DNA from: Haloarchaeobius litoreus | GTDB lineage: Archaea; Halobacteriota; Halobacteria; Halobacteriales; Natrialbaceae | Assembly: GCF_024495425.1 (NCBI RefSeq) | Contig: NZ_JANHJR010000004.1 | Location: 496,001-560,000 of the forward strand | Reading direction: 5' to 3' | Length of the DNA stretch: 64,000 nucleotides | In this document: positions 24,328 to 32,714 of the stretch, piece after piece | How positions within the stretch are numbered: the first letter of the stretch is position 1 | Layout of the letters: each line of letters starts with the position of its first letter | Translations under genes and position numbers: made by a program | The notes under the pieces: model-generated | The model's input: only the letters and a program-made list of their open reading frames with translations | Told to the model about the DNA's origin: nothing | The model's database searches: none

Positions 24328-25623
24328 ATGACGAACGAACGACCCATCGAAGACGCCCGCTGCTGGCTGCTCAACACGGCGGACATGGAAGTCGCCGTGC
24401 ACGTCAACTACCACGGCTCGCCCCTGACGACCATCAAGCCGGAGGAGGACCAGCCCGCGTTCACCATCGACTCGGACGCGAGCGGTATCTACGGCACGTA
24501 CACGTTCGAGGCCGTCGAGACGGACGACCCCGACGACACCGTCCTCGCCTCCGTCTCGGTGCTGTTCGAGGAGAACGACAGCTACGCCGCCGTCTTCCGC
24601 CAGGTCGACGACGCCGAGTACGAGTTCTCCGTCTACGAGAACGACTTCTCCCCCTCGGGCGACACCCGCTTCGAGATCCGGCACACCGGGCTCGCGGCGG
24701 AGGTCGACTGGACCCTGGAGCCGAAGCCCGAGGCCGACCCCAGCATCCCGGACGACGAGCGGAGCGGCACGCTCCAGCGCGGCGAGTGGCAGCAGGCCAT
24801 CGACGTCACCGAGAACGAGTACCGGCTGGAGGTGCTCGTCGATGGCGAGGTCGTCGCGTTCAGGCAGGACCTCGAACTCGAGGCCAACCGGATGATCGTG
24901 GTGTACCTCGTCGGCGACCCGAAGCCGTGGATGGGCTCTGACGAGAAGGAGGGCCACATCTTCCGCCAGGAGTACCAGATCCAGACCGGCGAGCACCGCG
25001 AGGACGAGGTGACACCGCCCGCAGACCCGTACACGGAGACGGACGACAACCAGACCATCGAGTTCGACCTCGACCCGGTCGAGCTCTACCACACGAACCG
25101 GACCGAGGTCGAGCTCGCCGCGACCGACCCAGACGGAATCGTCGACGACCTCGCCATCGAGAGCGCGGAGCCGTACTCGGACGGGTTCGTCGTCCCGGAC
25201 GAGAGCGTCGACCGGGCGTTCGCCATCGGCGGCGAGACGACCGCGACGCTGCTCGTGAAACCGAAGGTCCCACCCGCGAGCTACGAGGTGGACATCGTCT
25301 CCAACCCCGGGAGCCTCGGTGAACGGGCCGTGGCCACCCTCCCGGTCGAGGTCGCACCCGTCACCGTCGACCGGCTCCAGGTGCTGGTCGACGCCTACCA
25401 CGCCGGGGACGAGATGACGGACGCCATCGCGGCCCAGCTCACCGACGTCCTCGAACACGCCGACGAGCATCGCCAGGACGGCGAGACCGCCGCGGCGTGC
25501 AGCGACCTCAAACAGGTAATCGACACGGTCGGCGAGCACAAGGACGAGGGGATCAGCGAGCCCGCATCGCTCGACATCGAGACCGAGGCGAAGGCACTTC
25601 GGGCGTACCTCAGTTGCGGGTGA
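24328..25623 (+). CDS. DUF4397-like / FIMAH-like multi-domain protein
   Basis: A 431-residue acidic protein without a signal peptide or membrane helix. The N-terminal 230 residues hold two beta-sandwich halves resembling DUF4397 (CWLLNTADMEVAVHVNYHG ... YTFEAVET, then RFEIRHTGL ... EYRLEVLVDGEVVA). A second beta region follows (about 245-345). Residues about 350-405 match the FIMAH pattern (LQVLVDAYHAGDEMTDAI ... LTDVLEHADEHRQDG ... DLKQVIDTV), a helical domain normally found in secreted bacterial and archaeal enzymes. Two cysteines lie in the tail. Both domain types are usually extracellular, so a cytoplasmic form is odd. An overlooked export route or a start-site error is possible, but no upstream in-frame signal was seen. 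Function unknown. Confidence 0.72.
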   Translation: MTNERPIEDARCWLLNTADMEVAVHVNYHGSPLTTIKPEEDQPAFTIDSDASGIYGTYTFEAVETDDPDDTVLASVSVLFEENDSYAAVFRQVDDAEYEFSVYENDFSPSGDTRFEIRHTGLAAEVDWTLEPKPEADPSIPDDERSGTLQRGEWQQAIDVTENEYRLEVLVDGEVVAFRQDLELEANRMIVVYLVGDPKPWMGSDEKEGHIFRQEYQIQTGEHREDEVTPPADPYTETDDNQTIEFDLDPVELYHTNRTEVELAATDPDGIVDDLAIESAEPYSDGFVVPDESVDRAFAIGGETTATLLVKPKVPPASYEVDIVSNPGSLGERAVATLPVEVAPVTVDRLQVLVDAYHAGDEMTDAIAAQLTDVLEHADEHRQDGETAAACSDLKQVIDTVGEHKDEGISEPASLDIETEAKALRAYLSCG

Positions 25624-25698
25624 TCGTGACCGGCTGACGATGGGATAGGCCGCTGACCGATTTCGGCGGTACATCACCGCATCCGGCCTCGGTCCGGT

Positions 25699-25776
25699 AT
25701 GGGAAACCGACCCGGCACCCACACCGACCCGACCGCTGAGAGCAGCGACGTGGCCGTGGAGGGCGATGGCCGATGA
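25699..25776 (+). CDS. Possible 25-residue coupled leader peptide
   Basis: An ATG-initiated frame encodes 25 mostly polar residues (MGNRPGTHTDPTAESSD then VAVEGDGR). Its TGA overlaps the ATG of the next gene as ATGA, the usual coupling arrangement. Without homology or a clear promoter this may be chance. Confidence 0.3.
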   Translation: MGNRPGTHTDPTAESSDVAVEGDGR

Positions 25777-26111
25777 CGGGCGACTCCGTCGGCCTCGGCA
25801 TCGACCGTCCGATCCTCAGACACCTCACCTACCGCGAGGCCCACCTGTTCGAGCTGGGGATCTGGCCCGGTGCGTCGGTCGCACTCGCGCTGTTCGCGGG
25901 CGACTACGGGCTGGCGCTCGCGACGGTCGCGCTCATCCGGCGACGGCTGCAGCGAACCGACCGCGAGCCGTCCAAACCCACGGAGCGACCCGTACTCCTG
26001 CGTGCCTACGTCAGGGACGCCTGGTACTTCGCGGTCGGCGCGCTGGCCGGGTTCCTGTTCATGTTCGGGGCCGCGCTGGTTGCGGGGGCGGATGCCCAGG
26101 CGCTCGTGTGA
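25773..26111 (+). CDS. Small membrane protein, unknown
   Basis: A 112-residue protein with two or three hydrophobic segments (about 28-52 and 85-110) separated by a basic loop (RRRLQRTDREPSKPTERP). The N-terminus is polar with LRHLTYREAHLFELGIWPG. I do not recognise a family. The start overlaps a possible 25-residue frame upstream. No promoter stands out. Confidence 0.65.
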   Translation: MTGDSVGLGIDRPILRHLTYREAHLFELGIWPGASVALALFAGDYGLALATVALIRRRLQRTDREPSKPTERPVLLRAYVRDAWYFAVGALAGFLFMFGAALVAGADAQALV

Positions 26112-26269
26112 CCGTCCGACCGATAGTTCGACCGCGGCGCTTCTCCTGACGGTTCTACGGCCGGTGTTCGATGTGGACGTAGCGCGTACGGTTATCGGAG
26201 GACGCCATGTCGTCGCCGAAAAAATGGGGATGGTCCACCAGCGGGTGGGGAGTCCGGAGGCTCGACGCC

Positions 26270-26428
26270 TCAGTCCGCGCCGCCGCCCTTGCCGCTGTTC
26301 GTCAGGACCCACGTGATCGCCACCACGACGATGGCGACGACCACGATGCCGATGAGGAGGGTGGGACTGATGCCACCGCTCGTCTGGAGTGCGGTACCGC
26401 CGAGCGATTCTGCCATGGACGTGATCAT
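26270..26428 (-). CDS. 52-residue single-helix membrane protein (TALQTS type)
   Basis: The reading frame has a polar N-terminus with GTALQTSGG, one long hydrophobic helix (PTLLIGIVVVAIVVVAITWV) and a Gly/Lys/Asp tail (NSGKGGGAD). A TATA-like GGTTTATCA (about 26457-26465) lies some 30 bp upstream on this strand, fitting the ATG at 26428; the ATG at 26416 is an alternative. The layout and the TALQTS motif recur in the 59-residue protein at 35499, so the two look like one family of short membrane peptides. Function unknown. Confidence 0.6.
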   Translation of the reverse strand: MITSMAESLGGTALQTSGGISPTLLIGIVVVAIVVVAITWVLTNSGKGGGAD

Positions 26429-26576
26429 GTCGATCACATCCGTACCGAGGAGGGCGGGTGATAAACCTCGGTGAGACTCTCCACACAGCTACCAGAACAG
26501 GCCTACTGGACGGAGTCGCTACTCCGTGGTCCGACGGTTGTCCGCGAGAGGTTCGAGAGGGTCTGCCGGCCGGCTG

Positions 26577-26732
26577 TCACTCCGTCTCGGCGACGGCGAG
26601 TGCTGTCTGTACGTCCGCGAGGAACTGCTGGAGTTCGGCGAGGTCCTCGCCCTCCGATGCGTTCTCGTCGACGGCCTCAGAGAGGCGTTCGACCTGCTGG
26701 AGCGCCGTCTGTACGTCGATGGTCTCTGCCAT
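26577..26732 (-). CDS. Small acidic helical protein
   Basis: A 51-residue protein, almost entirely predicted helix, with heptad-like leucines (MAETIDVQTALQQVERL ... LAELQQFLADVQTALAVA). It has no cysteine or membrane segment. It could be a coiled-coil partner or a small regulatory protein; no family is recognised. Confidence 0.55.
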   Translation of the reverse strand: MAETIDVQTALQQVERLSEAVDENASEGEDLAELQQFLADVQTALAVAETE

Positions 26733-26859
26733 TGCGTTCGTCGGTGGACGACACACGTAGTAATGCCTCCAGAGTGTATATCTCAGTGCCAGCTCCGTCC
26801 ACCAGATTGCCGGCCAGTAGCGGGTTGAACGCCCGGCCCCGAACCGTCCGGCAGCACCG

Positions 26860-27328
26860 TCACTTCTCCCGGAACGGCCCGTAGTGTCTCGGGAGCACCG
26901 AGTGGAGGTCCCCGCAGCTACCGACCAGCTCCGGTGACTGCTCGTCTTCGTCCGGTTCGCGTATCCGCTCGATGGTCGCGTAGAACCGCCACTCCTCGAC
27001 GTCGTCGAAGAGGAAGCAGAGCTGTCCCCACCGGCCGAGCCCGAGTGCGCCGATGGACATAGTCCGTTCGTCGACCACGTCCTCGTCCCAGTGCATCGAC
27101 CCGCCGCTCGCGAACGATTCAGGCTCCGCGGGCGACTGGTACTCCACCGAGCTCGCTCAGTAGTCGCGGTCGGTACCGAAGAACCAGCGACTGTCACCGT
27201 CGAACCCGAGCGCGTCGACGATTGTCTCCTGTAACTCGAAGAGTGACCGCTCGCCCCCCCACGTCGAAGTCCCGTCAGAACGTCTCTGTCGACCGTTCGA
27301 CTGTGAGTCCGAACCGGTACGAGGACAC
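26860..27328 (-). pseudogene. pRiA4b ORF-3-like gene, inactivated
   Basis: Three pieces read in succession like one protein. A GTG start at 27328 gives MSSYRFGLTVERSTETF, then TGA at 27275-27277 where the family normally has Trp. A frame change at a run of seven C (27254-27260) allows SLFELQETIVDALGFDGDS to follow. A second TGA lies at 27157-27159, after which the frame continues in VEYQSPAEPES and FLFDDVEEWRFYATIERI. The YRF start, the L-x-x-L-x-x-x-I ... FG-x-D block and the FxFD-x-x-x-xWRF block resemble the pRiA4b ORF-3/IS1096-passenger family. Two nonsense codons plus a frameshift indicate decay. Family assignment is moderate. Confidence 0.55.
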
Positions 27329-27415
27329 GTGCGAGCCCGGGGTTGGAGAGCCCGCGGACGGAGATCCCGTCGTTCTTTCGATTCGGCGGCCCACGCGTGC
27401 CGCCACCGCCTCGCA

Positions 27416-28177
27416 TCACTCGCCGATCCGTCGGTCACAGTGGGGGCACCGGGGGTCGTCCGGGGTGCTAGCTTCGAGGAGGCCGGAGACGAGGATGCTC
27501 GACGGAACGGCGGCCACGCCGACGCCGAGGAAGGAGACGACGACCCCGACGACCCGCCCGAGCGGTGTGACGGGGTAGACGTCACCGTACCCGACGGTCG
27601 TGATGGTGACGCCGGCCCACCAGAGCGTCGCCGGGATGCTCGAGAACGTCTCCGGCTGGGCGTCGTGCTCGGCGAAGTACATCGCGCTCGCGGCCAGTAC
27701 CCAGAGCACGCCGGTTACGAACCCGGAGACGAGGAGGTCGCCCCGCTTCCGGCGGACCACCTGGACGATGAGGTCCACGCCGTCGACGTACCGGACGAGT
27801 TTGAGGAACCGCAGGATCCGACCGAAGCTGGAGGCGTGGAGGCCGCCGATGCCGAGGGCCAGCCCGACGTAGAACGGGACGATAGCGAGCAGGTCGACCA
27901 GCAGGTAGGGGTCGCGCAGGCTCGCGCCGTCGTCGACGTCGAGCGTCCGGCCAACCACCCTGACCGCGAACTCGACCGTGAACAGGCCGACAACGACGTA
28001 CTCGACGGCGTCGAGGAGCGGTCCGTACTGGGCGGCGACGCCGTCGACGGACTCCAGAACGACCGCGACCGTGTTCGCGACGATGAGACACAGCACCACC
28101 GCCTCGACCGCGCTCATCTGCCCGTCGCCGTCGAGCCCGTTCGACACGTCGACGACGAGACTCCGGACGCTTCTCAC
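27416..28177 (-). CDS. Voltage-gated-type potassium channel
   Basis: A 253-residue six-helix ion channel. S1 lies about 24-42, S2 about 60-76, S3 about 90-108. S4-like RILRFLKLVRY at 120-130 has four positive residues. The pore helix and selectivity filter TTVGYGD (193-199) are intact, followed by S6. The tail adds CPHCDRR, half of a zinc ribbon, which in a tetramer could pair between subunits (inference). It would pass K+ across the cytoplasmic membrane. The first 20 residues are hydrophilic. No regulatory domain such as RCK is present. Confidence 0.9.
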   Translation of the reverse strand: MRSVRSLVVDVSNGLDGDGQMSAVEAVVLCLIVANTVAVVLESVDGVAAQYGPLLDAVEYVVVGLFTVEFAVRVVGRTLDVDDGASLRDPYLLVDLLAIVPFYVGLALGIGGLHASSFGRILRFLKLVRYVDGVDLIVQVVRRKRGDLLVSGFVTGVLWVLAASAMYFAEHDAQPETFSSIPATLWWAGVTITTVGYGDVYPVTPLGRVVGVVVSFLGVGVAAVPSSILVSGLLEASTPDDPRCPHCDRRIGE

Positions 28178-28305
28178 GACCCACCACCCCCCATACCGGC
28201 GGCCGTCAGCGTCGGATGAACCACGGAACGTCCGCCGCCATCTCCTGCACGTGACTTCCCTCCCACGTCTTGCGGGTACTTACCACGGTCGTGGCTACGT
28301 CCGAC

Positions 28306-28521
28306 ATGGTCTGGAACCAGGTGTCCGGTGCGGCCCACAGCGCCGTCGCCGGGATCACGATGGCGTTCACCACCGCGAAGCTCGCCGAACACCGCGAGAA
28401 GCGGCGCTGGCTCCGGCGGACGGTGTACCAGCCGCTCTACGGACGGTCGAACCGTCGGCGGACCGAACGGGGCTTCTACCGGTCCCTCTGGGACCACTGG
28501 ACCGGGAACTGGAGACGGTGA
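28306..28521 (+). CDS. Small basic protein, unknown
   Basis: A 71-residue protein starting MVWNQVSGAAHSAVAGITMAF, with a weak amphipathic or membrane-associating N-terminal segment. The C-terminal half is very basic (AEHREKRRWLRRTVYQPLYG then RSNRRRTERGF), unusual for a halophile. An upstream in-frame start at 28270 would add 12 residues. No family is recognised. The 261 bp after it (28522-28782) hold nothing I can name. Confidence 0.5.
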   Translation: MVWNQVSGAAHSAVAGITMAFTTAKLAEHREKRRWLRRTVYQPLYGRSNRRRTERGFYRSLWDHWTGNWRR

Positions 28522-28782
28522 CTCCGGTACAGACGCGATGGCCACGCCAACCATACCGGGAGTTCCCCGGTCCCCCGGAAGAACCGGTCACACGTTCCAC
28601 TCACCGAATAGGTCCCTCGGATGCGAGTGACGCACCTGGACCGTCTACATTCCCTTCACTTCTCGGACTGTCATCACCCCCCTCGGACTACGTGAAACCA
28701 CGACCCACTGGCCGTCGACACAGGCCGGCCGGGATGCACGAACTGCCCCATCGACACCACCCGCACGCCCCTCACAAGAGCC

Positions 28783-29601
28783 TTGCACGTACGCATACCC
28801 CTGCCGTTCGACGCCGCGGAACCGATCGAGTACCTCACGTTCGGTCGGAAGTCCTGGCTGCTGTTCCGGGTCTGGCTGCTCCAGGTGGTCATCCTCTTCT
28901 TCGAGGTCCAGATCCTCCGGAGCGTCCACCCCTCCATCGAGCGCGCATTGGGTTCGCTGGAGGTGGTCCAGCTCTACCTCGTCATCTCGCTGGTTGCGCT
29001 GCTCGTCCTCGCGTCGTTCGCACGACGGATGGGGCGACTCACGTTCGCAGCCTCGTTCAGGCACCCGCTACACGTCGGCCTGTCGGTGTTCGGCTACCTC
29101 GGCATGGCCGGCAGCCTCGTCCTCCCGGTGGTCTCGCTCACCGGGGTTCCTCCAGCAGTGGCCGATGGCGTGGACGCGGTCGACGTCGCACTGGTCTCGC
29201 TGGTGACGACCACGCTCGCCGCGTTGCTCATCGTCGAGTTCTACGCACTGTTCGACCTGGAGGACTACCCCTCGAAGCGGGAGATACGGACGACGACGCG
29301 GGGCTGGGTCCGCGCACTGGACTGGTGCGAGGAGCCCGACGGCACCCGACGCAAGCGCGAACGGTACGAGGAGTTCCGCCAGCGGACCGACGACCTGTCG
29401 GCGCTCCTCGAGTACGCCGCCACCGCGGAGGGCCGTGAACTCGGCGGCGACTTCGAGGACTGGGTGGCCGACTACCAGCAACAGAGCCTCCTCTCACAGG
29501 AGGCGATCGTTCGCGGCGACACCCGGAACCAGCGCCTGCAGGACCAGCACCGGTCCCTGCAGGACCTCGTCGACAGGTTCGAACGAATCAGCGAGATGTG
29601 A
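28783..29601 (+). CDS. Multi-helix membrane protein with cytoplasmic coiled tail
   Basis: A 272-residue protein with four predicted membrane helices (about 25-45, 63-82, 98-120, 133-155). A soluble, strongly helical C-terminus of about 115 residues follows, ending in a likely coiled coil (RNQRLQDQHRSLQDLVDRFE). The only start near the first helix is a TTG at 28783, so the true start is uncertain. It is followed after 27 bp by another unrecognised gene on the same strand, probably an operon. The layout (membrane bundle plus helical tail) recalls sensor or scaffold subunits, without a named family. Confidence 0.6.
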   Translation: MHVRIPLPFDAAEPIEYLTFGRKSWLLFRVWLLQVVILFFEVQILRSVHPSIERALGSLEVVQLYLVISLVALLVLASFARRMGRLTFAASFRHPLHVGLSVFGYLGMAGSLVLPVVSLTGVPPAVADGVDAVDVALVSLVTTTLAALLIVEFYALFDLEDYPSKREIRTTTRGWVRALDWCEEPDGTRRKRERYEEFRQRTDDLSALLEYAATAEGRELGGDFEDWVADYQQQSLLSQEAIVRGDTRNQRLQDQHRSLQDLVDRFERISEM

Positions 29602-29628
29602 CCCGACGACGATCTAAGCAGACCCCCC

Positions 29629-30165
29629 ATGATCGACAGATACGACACCCCCGACGAAGCGCTACCCCACGAGACGACGGTCCTGGTCGTGTCTCAGGAG
29701 AGGAACTGCTTCGGGCGCGACTTCACGGACCTCTTCGACGAGATACGGTCCGCGAACGTCTGCGACCACCTCCTCATCGAGGAGCAGTACCGCTCCGTCG
29801 ACGACCTTCCCGACTACGACACGCTCATCCAGTACGGCGTCTGGGTCGTCCACTACAGCGCGCTGCTCGCGGACGACTCCGACGCGATACGGTCGTACCT
29901 CGAAGACGACTCGATACCGGACGAGACCCAGATCGTCGTCGTGTTCGACACCAACGACGACCGGCTCGCCTCCGACGCGACGAAGAACCTGAAAGGCGAG
30001 TACAGCGACGAGCTCATCGTCACCTCGACGGAGACGGAGCTCGTCTACTACCTCCTGGGACACTTCAACACCGCCAGCCCCTGTACGGCTGCCGGCCTCG
30101 CGTACCTCGTCTCGTGGAACAACATGGTCGCCGACCTCATCGGCCCGTTCCGCGACGCGGACTGA
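29629..30165 (+). CDS. Soluble alpha/beta protein, unknown
   Basis: A 178-residue acidic protein with alternating strands and helices (TTVLVVSQERNCFG, VCDHLLIEE, YDTLIQYGVWVVHYS, TQIVVVFDTNDD, DELIVTSTETELVYY), consistent with a small Rossmann-like or flavodoxin-like fold. Three cysteines are dispersed. No nucleotide-binding glycine motif is clear. It lies 27 bp after the membrane protein, so it may be that protein's soluble partner. No family recognised. Confidence 0.6.
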   Translation: MIDRYDTPDEALPHETTVLVVSQERNCFGRDFTDLFDEIRSANVCDHLLIEEQYRSVDDLPDYDTLIQYGVWVVHYSALLADDSDAIRSYLEDDSIPDETQIVVVFDTNDDRLASDATKNLKGEYSDELIVTSTETELVYYLLGHFNTASPCTAAGLAYLVSWNNMVADLIGPFRDAD

Positions 30166-30321
30166 GGCCGGTTCGCCCAGCGCCGGTCTCGGGACGGCAG
30201 GACCGACTCGACGTGACGGATCGCTCTCACGGTCTCCCCGTTCTTTCACCCCGGGCGAGTACGACCGGTAGCTCCGCAGCGCTGGTGTGCTGGACCATCC
30301 TGACGTTCGCGCACGGGGCTC

Positions 30322-30462
30322 TCAGCGCCAGTTGGGGAGCGACGCCGTCGCGGTCTGATGCATCCCCAGCCACGCGTTCGGCCGGTCCGGGTCGGCGATG
30401 ATGAACCACACCTCACCGTCTACCTCCTCCCGCAGCGAGACGAGGTCGGTGCTGTCGGACAT
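30322..30462 (-). CDS. 46-residue small protein with NAW motif
   Basis: The frame encodes 46 residues, MSDSTDLVSLREEVDGEVWF then IIADPDRPNAWLGMH and a short polar tail. It has one predicted beta-hairpin. The D-x-x-x-PNAW-like end is similar to several very short haloarchaeal proteins of unknown function (DUF7331-like), a tentative resemblance from memory. It has no membrane segment or cysteines. The 251 bp between this gene and 30714 show no other feature. Confidence 0.5.
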   Translation of the reverse strand: MSDSTDLVSLREEVDGEVWFIIADPDRPNAWLGMHQTATASLPNWR

Positions 30463-30713
30463 ACCCGGCGTTCGTCACCGGAACCCAAGTACCGGCGAAA
30501 GTGTCCATAATCTCGACGCGTCTCGCCGGTCCGGCGGCGAATTCTGGTAGCGAGCTGGACTCTCTGGGCTCCCCTTCAGGACGAGTCACGTTCGTTCCAG
30601 TGATGGACGGCTGGACGACCACCCGACCCGGGAGGGGCCGAGACGCGGCGACGACCTGACGACGAGGGGCCGTCGTCCGCGCGGCGAGCGCCACGCCGAC
30701 AGCGGAACACACC

Positions 30714-31202
30714 ATGAGACTCAACGACATCATCCCGTTCGACCTGTTCGGTACCGACATCGAACCGACCGACCCGACGGAGTCGACCGCGGAGGCAAAC
30801 GACGGCACGACCGACGACGGCTCGTCCGCGTCGTCGGCCAACGGGTCGACGAGCGAGGGGGCCGGTGACGGTGCCACCGACGACTCCACGGGGAACACCC
30901 CCACCGACCCCGACACCACGTCCACCGCGCAGGCGGAGGCCCAGCAGGGTGACGGCCCTGCAGCCAGCAGCGCCAGCACGTCGGCCACGAGCAACGGTCA
31001 CTCCGAGACGAGCTCCGTCAGCGTCGTCGTCGGCGAGAACGGCGCGGCGGCGGCCTCCGACATCGGCGTCGTCTCCGTCGGAGCCGAGGGTGCGGCGGCC
31101 GCGAGCGAGGTCGGCGTCGTCGCCGTCGGCCCGAACGGCGGGAGCGCGGCGTGCGACGCCGCGAACTCGACGGAGGTCAAGACCCGGACCAGCGACGACT
31201 GA
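30714..31202 (+). CDS. 16-residue-repeat protein, paralogue 1
   Basis: A 162-residue protein of very low complexity. After MRLNDIIPFDLFG comes an Asp/Thr/Ser/Gly-rich linker (to about 80). Then comes a block nearly identical to the protein at 32715 (SSASTSATSNGHSETSSVS). Three 16-residue repeats follow (units like VVSVGAEGAAAASEVG), ending at a single Cys. The strand-turn rhythm with Gly, small Ala/Ser and Val recalls the left-handed beta-roll repeats of YadA-type adhesin heads (SVAIG-x-x-A-x-A), but there is no signal peptide or membrane anchor. Function unknown; assembly into a fibrous or trimeric form is a guess. Confidence 0.65.
   Translation: MRLNDIIPFDLFGTDIEPTDPTESTAEANDGTTDDGSSASSANGSTSEGAGDGATDDSTGNTPTDPDTTSTAQAEAQQGDGPAASSASTSATSNGHSETSSVSVVVGENGAAAASDIGVVSVGAEGAAAASEVGVVAVGPNGGSAACDAANSTEVKTRTSDD
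30981..31031 (+). repeat. 51-bp near-identical repeat, copy 1
   Basis: It matches 32866-32916 at 50 of 51 bases. Both copies lie inside the paralogous repeat proteins, in the same reading frame, which implies recent duplication or gene conversion. Confidence 0.85.
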
Positions 31203-31383
31203 GACGCGCCCCGCGGCGGCCTGTTTCTCTCCGACCATCTCTGGAGGAGCGCTTCGCGTTCGATGCCGGCCTCCAGTGGGTTCGAGCAGTACGCACACCG
31301 GTGAAAGACGGTTGGTGACGGGCGAGATTGCAGAACCGACGGCGGGTGACGTGCGACCGCAGTTCGGCCAGCGTCCGTCTCGC

Positions 31384-32325
31384 TCAGCCGTCGTCAGCGG
31401 CCAGGAGGCCCTCCTCGACGTACTCGGCGGCCCAGTCGATGCCGGCCTCGATGTCCTCGGCCTCGACGTAGTACTCGCTGTCGTCGCTCAGCAGGTGGTC
31501 CCCTGCCTCGTCGGTGAACTCCTCGAAGCTTCTATCGGTCCCGTCGAGGACGGCACGCAGGTCGGACTCGTCGACGGTGGGGGACTCCGCGAGGTCGCGT
31601 TCGAAGGCGTACCGTCGACCGAGCACGGTGAAGAACGCACGCACCATCGGGTCGAGCCCGTCGACCTGGAACTCGGTCCGTCCGTCCTCCGTGATGCGGA
31701 AGACGTTCCGGATGCGCTGGCGCTGGGCCGCAAGGGCCGCCCAGCCGGCGTCTCCCTCCGAGGTGGGCGCCGTCCGGCTCTCGGTGCTGTCGTCGGAATC
31801 CTCCCCCTCGTCCCTGCTCCCCGCCTGTTCGAGCCGGCGGATGGGCCGGTTGATCTCATCGGCGAGCGTTCCGCCGGCTCGTTCGGTGGCACCGAACAGG
31901 TCGTCGATCATGTCCTGCCGGCCGTTCTCGAGGATCGCGATCTTGTCCGCGACGGAGCGGTACTCCTCCACCGTCTCGCGGAGCGTCGTCTCCTGCTCCG
32001 AGCTCAGGTAGATGTCGCTGACGACGATGGCCTGTTCGAGCGCGTCGATCTCGGAGTAGATATCCGTGCGAACGCGCTCCCAGCTGTAATCCGTCGGGTT
32101 CTCCAGCGCCGAGCCGAGCGTGCTGTAGCACTCGGTGAGCCTCGTGTGGACCGTCGACAGTGTGTCCACCTTCTTGTCGAGGTAGAACTCCGCGAGTCGA
32201 CGCTGGTTCTTCGACCGAAGTCGACGCTTCGTGGTGACGTAGTTCACGCCAGCGGTGAGTCCTGCACTCCCGATACCGATCGCGCCGCCGACGATCGCGC
32301 CGGCGACCTCCGGAGAGAGGTCCAT
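31384..32325 (-). CDS. Membrane-anchored helical protein, unknown
   Basis: A 313-residue protein with a Gly/Ala-rich N-terminal membrane helix (PEVAGAIVGGAIGIGSAGL), a basic stretch (TTKRRLRSKNQRR), then about 120 residues of helix with coiled-coil character. An acidic Ser/Asp-rich linker (about 175-190) leads to a mixed C-terminal domain (about 195-313). It is anchored with most of the protein inside the cell. No family recognised. It lies between the two repeat-protein paralogues on the opposite strand. Confidence 0.65.
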   Translation of the reverse strand: MDLSPEVAGAIVGGAIGIGSAGLTAGVNYVTTKRRLRSKNQRRLAEFYLDKKVDTLSTVHTRLTECYSTLGSALENPTDYSWERVRTDIYSEIDALEQAIVVSDIYLSSEQETTLRETVEEYRSVADKIAILENGRQDMIDDLFGATERAGGTLADEINRPIRRLEQAGSRDEGEDSDDSTESRTAPTSEGDAGWAALAAQRQRIRNVFRITEDGRTEFQVDGLDPMVRAFFTVLGRRYAFERDLAESPTVDESDLRAVLDGTDRSFEEFTDEAGDHLLSDDSEYYVEAEDIEAGIDWAAEYVEEGLLAADDG

Positions 32326-32490
32326 ACCGAAATCCGGTCTCTGCTCACGTATGCGCCCCCGAACCGTTCAATCTCGGTAGCAGGTCTCCCCCGTAGAAGC
32401 CAACCGGAACCGTTCTGGTGGACGTGCCAGCGTAACCACCACGACCGCCGCAAGAATCCGAATGGATAACCGAATTCAATATATCCGTTA

Positions 32491-32497
32491 CTTATTA
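32491..32497 (+). promoter_or_regulatory. TATA-like box before the RHH/repeat operon
   Basis: CTTATTA lies 24-30 bp before the ATG at 32521, in an AT-rich island (about 32460-32505) that is sharply different from the surroundings. GGATA and TATCC arms flank the centre of the island. Confidence 0.5.
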
Positions 32498-32520
32498 CCT
32501 TTGGAAACCAAGCCACGGTG

Positions 32521-32712
32521 ATGCCCGACACAGAACCGGTCGCCAACACCGCACTGGACCCGCAGACGCTCCAGTTCCTCGACGGCCAGGCTGAGACGCT
32601 TGACACGACACGGGACGACCTCCTGCAGCGGCTGGTGGCACACTACCGGACCGCCTGCGAGAGCGGCCTCTCGTGTCCGCACTGCAACAACGAGCTCCTC
32701 ATCGACATCTGA
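32521..32712 (+). CDS. Ribbon-helix-helix-like protein with CxxC
   Basis: A 63-residue protein. The central part (LDPQTLQFLDGQAETLDTTR then DDLLQRLVAHY) has the spacing of ribbon-helix-helix DNA-binding proteins, though the assignment is tentative. The tail carries CPHCNN, a single zinc-knuckle half that might pair in a dimer. The ATG at 32521 follows a TATA box; a GTG at 32518 would add one residue. The stop is 2 bp before the next ATG, so it is coupled to the repeat protein and could be its regulator or partner. Confidence 0.6.
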   Translation: MPDTEPVANTALDPQTLQFLDGQAETLDTTRDDLLQRLVAHYRTACESGLSCPHCNNELLIDI

Positions 32713-32714
32713 CC

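Noticed and set aside
26207-26461. An 84-residue plus-strand frame opposite the 52-residue membrane protein
   Set aside because: The product is His/Asp/Arg-rich without fold, while the minus strand gives a clean membrane helix with a promoter at correct spacing.
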